A stretch of DNA of 11,575 nt. Source: Planctomycetota bacterium (lineage in GTDB: Bacteria > Planctomycetota > Planctomycetia > Gemmatales > Gemmataceae). A program made the position numbers and the translations under genes. Positions within the stretch are counted from its first letter, which is position 1, and each line of letters opens with the position of its first letter. Of this stretch, positions 6,228 through 11,575 are shown one piece after another. The notes under the pieces are model-generated. The model made no database searches. It saw nothing but the letters and a program-made list of their open reading frames with translations, and had not been told where the DNA came from. The DNA lies in assembly GCA_018970845.1 (NCBI GenBank), contig JAGWVO010000090.1, positions 1-11,575 on the forward strand, given 5' to 3'.

Positions 6228-6908
6228 GTGGGCGGAACACCGCCAATCCGGTTCGAGCCCCTGGGTGACACGGCTTTGCTTGCCCGCTTCGAATCAGAGG
6301 TGGAAGCGCTGGCCTTCGCGCGAAAGGCGGCCTCGATGCGGCTGGAATCGGTCGGCGTGACCGATGTGGTGCCCGCTTACCGGACCGTTTCACTGCACCT
6401 CGACTCGCCTTCACGCGACCGCGCGGGCATCGAGTCCATGCTTCGCGGAATCTCGGACGACGCCGTGAACAATCCCAGGCGGCACACGATCCCGTGCTGT
6501 TACGAGATGGGGGACGACCTCGCGTGGGTGGCCGGCAAGCTGAACCTGCGCCCGGAAGAGGTCGTTTTGGCCCACGCCTCGGTCACTTACACGGTTTACG
6601 CGCTCGGGTTCATTCCCGGGTTCGCCTACCTCGGCTGGCTGCCCGACCAACTCGCCGGGCTGGCCCGGCGGGAATCGCCACGAACCGCCGTGCCGGCCGG
6701 AAGCGTGGCCCTGGCGGGAAGGCAGACCGGCGTGTATCCGGCGAAAGTCCCCGGAGGGTGGCACCTCATCGGCAAGACCCCCTGCCGGGTGGCCCGACCG
6801 GAGGACGGATGGTTTCCGCTGAGGCCGGGCGACCTCGTCAAGTTCCTCCCGATAAACCCGGCGCGGTTTTCCGACCTTGCCGGCACCGACCTTCCGGCGG
6901 TGGAATGA
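6228..6908 (+). CDS. pxpB: 5-oxoprolinase subunit PxpB (KipI / allophanate hydrolase subunit 1 family)
   Basis: 226 residues. PxpB works with PxpA and PxpC to open 5-oxoproline (pyroglutamate) to glutamate using ATP; in Bacillus subtilis the homolog KipI also inhibits the sporulation kinase KinA. Family signatures are clear: FEPLGDTALLARF (9-21), LGFIPGFAYLGWLP (126-139), PRTAVPAGSVALAGRQTGVYP (151-171) and PGGWHLIGKTP (175-185). The start is GTG at 6228, 3 nt after the rhaB stop, so translational coupling is likely; the Shine-Dalgarno is poor. It is followed 4 nt later by a gamma-glutamylcyclotransferase-like gene, which makes a 5-oxoproline role attractive. PxpC and PxpA, which usually adjoin it, are absent here, so an orphan or regulatory role cannot be excluded. 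This is the single-domain form, not fused to subunit 2. Confidence 0.9.
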   Translation: MGGTPPIRFEPLGDTALLARFESEVEALAFARKAASMRLESVGVTDVVPAYRTVSLHLDSPSRDRAGIESMLRGISDDAVNNPRRHTIPCCYEMGDDLAWVAGKLNLRPEEVVLAHASVTYTVYALGFIPGFAYLGWLPDQLAGLARRESPRTAVPAGSVALAGRQTGVYPAKVPGGWHLIGKTPCRVARPEDGWFPLRPGDLVKFLPINPARFSDLAGTDLPAVE

Positions 6909-6912
6909 CCGC

Positions 6913-7284
6913 ATGGAGGAGACGATCCTGCTCTGGGTCTACGGCACCCTCAAGCGGCGGGGAAGGCTGCATGGAGCGATGCATGGCGCCGCGTTCATCG
7001 GTTGTTGCCGCACGATGCCCGGCTACCGGCTGCTCAACCTCGGAAGCTATCCGGGGCTGGTGAGGATCCCGAGTTCATCCGAAGCCGATCGGGTTTCCGG
7101 CGAACTATTCTCCGTTCCTGTTTCGATTCTGGAACACCTCGACGAGGTCGAGGGGGCTCCCGGCTTGTTCAGCCGCGAACCGGTCGGACTGGATCATGCC
7201 CGGGGAGTCGCCCAAGCCTACTTCCACCAAGGCTCGCGCACCGGTTTTCCGTCCGTCCCGGGCGGGGAATGGCCCGTGCCATGA
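6913..7284 (+). CDS. Gamma-glutamylcyclotransferase-like protein (AIG2/GGCT fold)
   Basis: 123 residues. The N-terminal LLWVYGTLKRRGRLH (6-20) is the substrate-loop signature YGTLxxG of the GGCT/AIG2 superfamily, and LDEVEG (76-81) supplies the expected catalytic glutamate, Glu80. PGYRLLNLGSYPGLV (36-50) and the VSGELFSV strand (61-68) also fit. Family enzymes release 5-oxoproline from gamma-glutamyl amino acids or gamma-glutamylamines; which substrate applies here is unknown. ATG 6913 follows GGA at 6902-6904 within the end of pxpB, 4 nt after the pxpB stop. The upstream TTG at 6877 would overlap pxpB with a non-family extension. Its TGA (7282-7284) overlaps the next gene's ATG as ATGA. Location beside pxpB suggests production and hydrolysis of 5-oxoproline by one operon. 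Confidence 0.85.
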   Translation: MEETILLWVYGTLKRRGRLHGAMHGAAFIGCCRTMPGYRLLNLGSYPGLVRIPSSSEADRVSGELFSVPVSILEHLDEVEGAPGLFSREPVGLDHARGVAQAYFHQGSRTGFPSVPGGEWPVP

Positions 7285-8891
7285 GCCTGGAAGCCGACCT
7301 CACCCGCAACGCCAGGCGCGAACCGGGAGAATCCCTCCAATCGTTGATGCTGGCCGACTACCTCGAACGGCGGGGGGATGACAGGGCCGAATACATCCGG
7401 TGGAGCCACGCGGCCCTCTCGGCGCGCGCGGAGTCGGAAATTAGGCAAGCCCGCTCCTCGATCGACGGGCTTCTGGACACCCGCGAGCGGGAATGGGCGG
7501 AACCCCTTCCGGGCCGGGCGTCCTGGTGGTCCTGGTCAGCCGCCGGCGTCGACGCGATCGAGATGAACTCCGGCGCGGGACTCGATGCCCGCTCGGTGCT
7601 GGAACGGCATCCGATTCACGACCTCTCCCTGGCCGACCTCAAGGGCGGACTTCCCGCCGATTGGAAAACCTGGACGGCGGAACTCGCCTCATTCCGGTTT
7701 CGGGCGCCCGCCGTGGGCGACATGGGGCTGGCGCGTGTCCTCGCCTCGGGAGATTGGCCATGCCTGGAAAGCCTGGAGCTGAGGGCCGCGGGCGCCGGGC
7801 AAGCGGCGACAAGCGAACTGACGGGCCGGGGAATCCTCCAACGGCTGGCATCCCTCGATGTTTCCCGGTCGCCCGGATGGGGCGACCGGTCGCTGGCGCT
7901 GCTGGGTTGTCAGGGGGCCGCTCGACTGAGGCGACTCGACATCAGCCAAACCAACATCACGGCCAACGGGATCTTGAACTTCCTTTCAAACGGGCCGCCG
8001 ATGGGGCTGGAACACCTGGCGATGGCGACATCGGCCCCGGCGACCGGGCTATTGAACCCGGCGGTCGCGGCGCTGGGCAGGGCGCTGGCGGCGGCGCCTT
8101 GCCTGGGCGAACTCAAGGCGCTCGACATCTCGGGCTGGAAGTTCGCCCCGGATTTCTGGGATAGGCTCTCCGGCTCGGCTTTGGCCGGCAACCTCACGGA
8201 ACTTCGGCTGGCCGGTTGCGGCCTTGGAGCCGAAGGATCGGCCATCCTCCGCGAGCCTTCCGGCTGGGGAAGCCTCCGCGCGATCGACCTATCTGAAAAC
8301 GGGCTCGGGCCCGCCTCCATGGCCCTGCTCGCCAGCTCGCCGCTGGCGCGCGCCCTGTCGAAGATCGAACTGTCCGGAAACCCGATTTCCGACAAGGGAA
8401 TAGCCCACCTGCTGGACTCGCCATGGGGCGAAACACCATGCGGGTTGGGCCTGCGGAATTGCGCGGTCGGCGACAAGGGCATCGCTGCCCTCGCGGGTTT
8501 GGGAGCGAACAGGCTGACGGGGCTTGCCATCGGAGGGAATCCCGTGGGTGGAAAGGCGCTGTCAAAATTGCTCTCATGCGATCTGATAAAGGATATCCAC
8601 TATCTTGACATCGCGAGGATGCCCGCCGAACTGGCCATCGTCGACGCCCTGGCCAGGGCCGACACGCCGCCGCTCTTGGCCGAGGTGCGAATCGATTCGG
8701 ATCTTCTCCGGGCGTTCCTGGCCCGCGGCAGGCTATGGGCGCCGCCGTCGGCGCGCTGGGTCATCGAGGGACGCCCCGACCGTCACCTTGCGGGGGAACT
8801 CTTCCGCCTGGGCGCGCGGGAAGCCTGGTTCACCGAGGGCGCCGGCCTTCCGCGCCGTTTCCGTCGCTGGGGGGCGCCGCCGGCATCGTGA
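7281..8891 (+). CDS. Repeat-companion (TIGR02996-type) leucine-rich-repeat protein
   Basis: 536 residues, no signal peptide, so probably cytoplasmic. Residues 1-45 (SLEADLTRN...SLMLADYLERRGDDRAEYIRW) match the repeat-companion domain found at the head of many Gemmata-type proteins, with the usual LADxLExRGD and AEYIR elements. A tryptophan-rich linker follows (about 70-90). Residues about 115-450 carry leucine-rich repeats of the ribonuclease-inhibitor kind, for example CLESLELRAAG, ARLRRLDISQTNITANGI, NLTELRLAGCGLGAEG, SLRAIDLSENGLGPASM, LSKIELSGNPISDKGI and RLTGLAIGGNPVGGKAL. The last 45 residues, rich in Arg and Trp, are unrecognised. I chose ATG 7281 because it overlaps the previous stop (ATGA) and the domain begins there; ATG 7269 is possible. 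The LRR suggests protein binding; no partner can be named. It converges on the surface-protein gene with a 7-nt gap. Confidence 0.85.
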   Translation: MSLEADLTRNARREPGESLQSLMLADYLERRGDDRAEYIRWSHAALSARAESEIRQARSSIDGLLDTREREWAEPLPGRASWWSWSAAGVDAIEMNSGAGLDARSVLERHPIHDLSLADLKGGLPADWKTWTAELASFRFRAPAVGDMGLARVLASGDWPCLESLELRAAGAGQAATSELTGRGILQRLASLDVSRSPGWGDRSLALLGCQGAARLRRLDISQTNITANGILNFLSNGPPMGLEHLAMATSAPATGLLNPAVAALGRALAAAPCLGELKALDISGWKFAPDFWDRLSGSALAGNLTELRLAGCGLGAEGSAILREPSGWGSLRAIDLSENGLGPASMALLASSPLARALSKIELSGNPISDKGIAHLLDSPWGETPCGLGLRNCAVGDKGIAALAGLGANRLTGLAIGGNPVGGKALSKLLSCDLIKDIHYLDIARMPAELAIVDALARADTPPLLAEVRIDSDLLRAFLARGRLWAPPSARWVIEGRPDRHLAGELFRLGAREAWFTEGAGLPRRFRRWGAPPAS

Positions 8892-8898
8892 CGGGCGG

Positions 8899-11575
8899 TC
8901 AGACCCTCACGCCATCAAGGCCGTTCACGAGTGAAAACAGGGTGTCGATGCGCGAGAAATGGATCCTGTTGTAAATATCGACCCGCCCGGGAATGCCCGC
9001 GCCGGTTCCCGTCACGATGCCGGATGACGCCACGGCAACCCGGATTCCCCCGGTGAACACCCCGTCCGCCGCGCTGAACCGGCTCACCGCCCCCAACTTG
9101 GAACCACCCCGGATCACCGTCACGGTGGGCGGGCCGCCGTTTCCATAAGCCGCCAGAAGATCGGCGCGCCTGTCGCCGTTCAAGTCTGCCGCCGCGATGT
9201 TCAGCCCGCTCCTCAGGGAGGCGGGCCCCACCAAAGCCGTGGAAGACAGGCTGAACATCAGCGCCGGCCGTGCCGAGGAGGAAAACACCTTCATGGTGCC
9301 GCGCATCCCGGCGCCATTGGCCGCGATCACATCCGACAGACCGTCTCCGTTGACATCGGCGCAGGCCACGCGCACCCCGCCGGAAAACGACGCTGGAAAA
9401 GCCAGGAAGCTCTTGATGATTCCAAGCGTCCTGCCGCTGAAAACACTGACCAGGGGCGCCGAGGGACCGTCGCGAGCCACGACATAGTCGGAAAAGCCAT
9501 CGTTGTTGACATCACCCGTGGCGATCGAAAGGCCGCCTGTCCATCCCGGAAACGGAGTGAAAGTCGAAATGGCGGATCCGGTCAGGAGGCTGATCACCCT
9601 GACCTGCGCGGGAGTGCCCGGGCCGCTGGCCGCGACGACAAACGGCTGGCCGACCCCGGGGTGAATGCCCGCCGCGACGCGGGTGCCGCCGGGCGTGCCC
9701 GGCGCAAACGCGGTGTAGGTGGCGCTGAGGCCCGAGGAGTCGCGAACCGTGAAGGTGGTTCCCGAGTCGGAAGCCGCCACCACCGGAGTTTCCAGGGTGA
9801 TGACGGGCACCTTGCTGACCCGGTTGAGGATGACATCGCGGCCCTGGCTTCCGCCCTTGTAGCTGATCCTGAAGGCGGCGCCGCCCAGCGTGAGGGCGGC
9901 CCCTTCCGGCAGGTTGCGGAACTGGCCCTGCACGGGGCTGGAACCTGCGTTGCGGATCAGCGTGAACTGCGCGATCGATCCCGGGTTGAAATAAGGCAGC
10001 ACGGCGAGGGATAGGGTGGGATTGTTGAGGATCACGCTTCCGTTGACGACAATTTGGTCGTGGCCTGTTCCCGGAGTGCCACCCTGGAGGCGCATCGACA
10101 CGCCGCTCCCCGTGGCCATCGCGAAGTTGCCGTTGCTCGTGATGATGCCGGTGGAGGCAAGGCCCGGCGCCAGGGAGTCGAGAGAAACGATGCCGGCCAG
10201 GCTGCCCGTTCCCCTGAGCAGCCCCCCGTTGACGATCGCCTGGCTGGATGCCAGCGATCCCGTCACCTCGACGACGCCCGAGCTGATGGTCGTGGGACCG
10301 CCATAGGTGCTGTTGCCGGAAATCAGCAGCTTTCCCGGCCCCTCGAAGACCAAGGCGCCGCCGGCCTGGGAGCTGGTGATGACGGTGTCCAGCACCGAGT
10401 CCTGCGAGTTTGACCCGATGACAAGCCTCGACCCGAACCTCACCGGCCCGGCGTCGGTCACGGCGCCCGTGACAGAGCGCGCGGTGAGGACGCCGCCGAC
10501 GGTGCCTTGAAACGCCAAGGGCCCGGAATTGACAACGGTGGCGTCGCCTCCGGCGCCGGTGGTGGCCACGGTGACAACGCCGCCAACGGAAAGCGCGTCG
10601 AGGATGATGGATGATCCGGAACCGCGCGTCTCGAACGATCCGTTGGCGGCCAGGGAGATCACGCCGTTGTCGGTGAGGTTGCCCGCCTCGGTGGCCAACT
10701 GGGCCGAGGGCGCTGAACTGGCTTGGAGGGCCAGCGCTCCCTTGGCCGTCAGCGAAACCGCCGAGGCCGCCCGGAAGGCAACCGCCCCGTTGAACGAGTT
10801 CGACGCGGTGTTGGACAGGTCGATGCCCGCGAACGCCGACTGCAGCGAGACGGCGCCCGTTCCCGTGGTGATGGTGCCGCCCTGGGTTTGGGTGAGGGCG
10901 CCATTGGCGTTCAGGGTGAGGGTTCCAGCCTTGTCTCCCGCCATCGAGACGCGGCTCAACAGCAGCGCCTGCGAAGCCGTGAGTGAGATGGAAGCGGCTC
11001 CCAGGTTACGCAACGCCACCGGCCCGTTGAAGGCGTTGCCCCCTGACGCGAGGGTGATCGCCGCCGACTCCGTCTGCGCGCTGAACTGCCCCGTTCCGGT
11101 GGTGATGGAAGAACCCGGCTCCTGGGTGATCTCACCCCGCGCGCCGATCGTGAGTGCAGCGGCGGAGGCGGAATCAAGCGAGACGGAAGCCAGGTTGAGC
11201 GCGGTCGAATCGAAGATCTGGACCGAACCGCCACTGGATGCGGCAAGCGTGACGGGCCCCAGGAATTCGTTGTTGGTTCCCGCCAAGGCGATGCCGTCGG
11301 CACCCGCGCGGAAAACGATCTCGACCACCTCAGACTGCCTGATGGCGGTTCCCGAGGCCTGGCCGATTCCGGAGACAGCGAGGAAATTGGCCGTTCCCGC
11401 GCCAAGGGCGGTGTTTCCGAGCACGAGGCTGTTCATGTCACGGATGAAGACGGTTCCCGAACTCGTGATGGAGACGCTCGCCTTGAAATCGTTGGCTTGC
11501 CCCGGCGCGAATACGGTTCCGGAACCGGACTGGATGGTTGTCGCCCCGCCGAACTCGACCTGTCCCAGTGTAACC
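8899..11575 (-). CDS. Giant surface/secreted protein, C-terminal part: beta repeats plus FG-GAP block (5'-truncated)
   Basis: The frame runs past the window edge with no start; 891 C-terminal residues are visible and the repeats clearly began earlier. The sequence is rich in Gly, Ala, Ser, Thr and Val, and poor in Cys. In order: tandem repeats of about 74-79 residues (visible 1-286), resembling filamentous-haemagglutinin-like beta-helix proteins; an autotransporter-associated beta-strand repeat (about 408-458, GKLLISGNSTYGGPTTI then SGVVEVTGSL); a linker with GHDQIVVNGSVIL; and an FG-GAP/VCBS-like block (about 629-866) with three calcium-type loops. No autotransporter barrel, sorting motif or transmembrane segment is visible at the C-terminus, which ends NGLDGVRV. 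Family knowledge suggests an exported beta-helix plus beta-propeller-like protein for adhesion or carbohydrate contact; the specific role is inference. The ATG at 11436 is internal, not a start. Confidence 0.88.
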   Translation of the reverse strand, partial: VTLGQVEFGGATTIQSGSGTVFAPGQANDFKASVSITSSGTVFIRDMNSLVLGNTALGAGTANFLAVSGIGQASGTAIRQSEVVEIVFRAGADGIALAGTNNEFLGPVTLAASSGGSVQIFDSTALNLASVSLDSASAAALTIGARGEITQEPGSSITTGTGQFSAQTESAAITLASGGNAFNGPVALRNLGAASISLTASQALLLSRVSMAGDKAGTLTLNANGALTQTQGGTITTGTGAVSLQSAFAGIDLSNTASNSFNGAVAFRAASAVSLTAKGALALQASSAPSAQLATEAGNLTDNGVISLAANGSFETRGSGSSIILDALSVGGVVTVATTGAGGDATVVNSGPLAFQGTVGGVLTARSVTGAVTDAGPVRFGSRLVIGSNSQDSVLDTVITSSQAGGALVFEGPGKLLISGNSTYGGPTTISSGVVEVTGSLASSQAIVNGGLLRGTGSLAGIVSLDSLAPGLASTGIITSNGNFAMATGSGVSMRLQGGTPGTGHDQIVVNGSVILNNPTLSLAVLPYFNPGSIAQFTLIRNAGSSPVQGQFRNLPEGAALTLGGAAFRISYKGGSQGRDVILNRVSKVPVITLETPVVAASDSGTTFTVRDSSGLSATYTAFAPGTPGGTRVAAGIHPGVGQPFVVAASGPGTPAQVRVISLLTGSAISTFTPFPGWTGGLSIATGDVNNDGFSDYVVARDGPSAPLVSVFSGRTLGIIKSFLAFPASFSGGVRVACADVNGDGLSDVIAANGAGMRGTMKVFSSSARPALMFSLSSTALVGPASLRSGLNIAAADLNGDRRADLLAAYGNGGPPTVTVIRGGSKLGAVSRFSAADGVFTGGIRVAVASSGIVTGTGAGIPGRVDIYNRIHFSRIDTLFSLVNGLDGVRV
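8977..9690 (-). repeat. FG-GAP/VCBS-like repeat block with three calcium-type loops
   Basis: About five units share a (T/S)GG(x)R(V/I)A-type strand at the head of each repeat and a pattern of sequence about accessible data plus strands. Loops GDVNNDGFSD (codons 9487-9516), ADVNGDGLSD (9331-9360) and DLNGDRRAD (9160-9186) have the DxNxDxxxD arrangement of calcium-binding FG-GAP repeats. The first unit (GGTRVAAGI) and last unit (GGIRVAVASSG) keep the strand but have lost the acidic loop. Spacings of the loops are 156 and about 174 nt. Confidence 0.78.
10201..10353 (-). repeat. Autotransporter-associated beta-strand repeat (TIGR02601/PATR-like)
   Basis: This part of the surface-protein gene encodes GPGKLLISGNSTYGGPTTI, SGVVEVTGSL and GGLLRGTGSLAG, matching the usual pattern of G-L-S-G-N-Y-G-T-I-G-L-V followed by a second short strand. 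Only one good copy is visible. In the known family it is a passenger-domain beta-helix element; here no C-terminal barrel follows. Confidence 0.7.
10717..11575 (-). repeat. Tandem beta-helix repeats of about 74-79 residues in the surface protein
   Basis: Four visible units each contain an N-x-F-x-G-(P/A)-V-type turn: ANDFKASVSI, NNEFLGPVTL, GNAFNGPVAL and SNSFNGAVAF. The phenylalanine codons lie at 11485-11487, 11263-11265, 11029-11031 and 10792-10794, spacing 222, 234 and 237 nt. The second and third full units also share (G/S)(T/S)ITTGTG before the turn. The array continues beyond the window edge. Units are diverged, so this is old protein-level repetition rather than a recent DNA tandem repeat. 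Confidence 0.75.

Noticed and set aside
7002..7280. Upstream extension of the LRR protein through the GGCT gene
   Set aside because: This part is an out-of-frame reading of the GGCT-like gene. The repeat-companion domain begins at the ATGA-overlap start.
8899..11436. ATG at 11436 as the start of the surface protein
   Set aside because: The frame stays open to the window edge, and the upstream residues form another copy of the same repeat, so the true start is outside the window.
1..11575. Search for CRISPR arrays, tRNA/rRNA genes, insertion sequences and defence genes
   Set aside because: No regularly spaced direct repeats, clover-leaf sequences, transposase motifs, terminal inverted repeats or recognisable defence-system domains were seen.

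Overview
The window reads as a GC-rich planctomycete chromosome, most likely Gemmataceae or a close relative. The main pointers are a leucine-rich-repeat protein with the short N-terminal 'repeat-companion' domain (TIGR02996 type, abundant in Gemmata-like genomes), a giant surface protein that joins autotransporter-style beta repeats to a C-terminal FG-GAP block, and small lysine-rich secreted paralogs. No rRNA, tRNA, CRISPR array or insertion sequence is visible. The taxonomic call is inference from gene content.

Region 1 (1-922, + strand): two tandem paralogous genes for small secreted lysine-rich proteins. The first is cut by the window edge. Each is followed by a strong stem-loop. The spacer between them holds a short ORF with a good Shine-Dalgarno sequence and a possible structured leader.

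Region 2 (923-4634, - strand): a compact three-gene operon, in transcription order a DCC-family (DUF393) thiol-disulfide oxidoreductase, a YhaM-type OB-fold/HD 3'-5' exoribonuclease, and RNase R. Gaps are 24 and 28 nt. Two different 3'-5' exoribonucleases in one transcript suggest an RNA-turnover unit, with a redox protein at its head.

Region 3 (4728-8891, + strand): a tight operon starting divergently from region 2: rhamnulokinase (RhaB), 5-oxoprolinase subunit PxpB, a gamma-glutamylcyclotransferase-like protein, and the repeat-companion/LRR protein. Spacings are 3 nt, 4 nt and an ATGA overlap. The middle pair is suggestive: gamma-glutamylcyclotransferases release 5-oxoproline, and PxpB belongs to the enzyme that opens it. 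PxpA and PxpC are not in the window.

Region 4 (8899-11575, - strand): the C-terminal 891 residues of a very large secreted or surface protein, convergent with region 3 (7 nt apart). It has four visible repeats of about 74-79 residues, one autotransporter-associated beta-strand repeat, and a C-terminal FG-GAP/VCBS-like block with three calcium-type DxNxDxxxD loops.

No clearly new defence or mobile system is visible. The observations most worth following are the GGCT-PxpB pairing, the DCC/YhaM/RNase R operon, the duplicated secreted lysine-rich genes with the small ORF between them, and the architecture of the giant surface protein.
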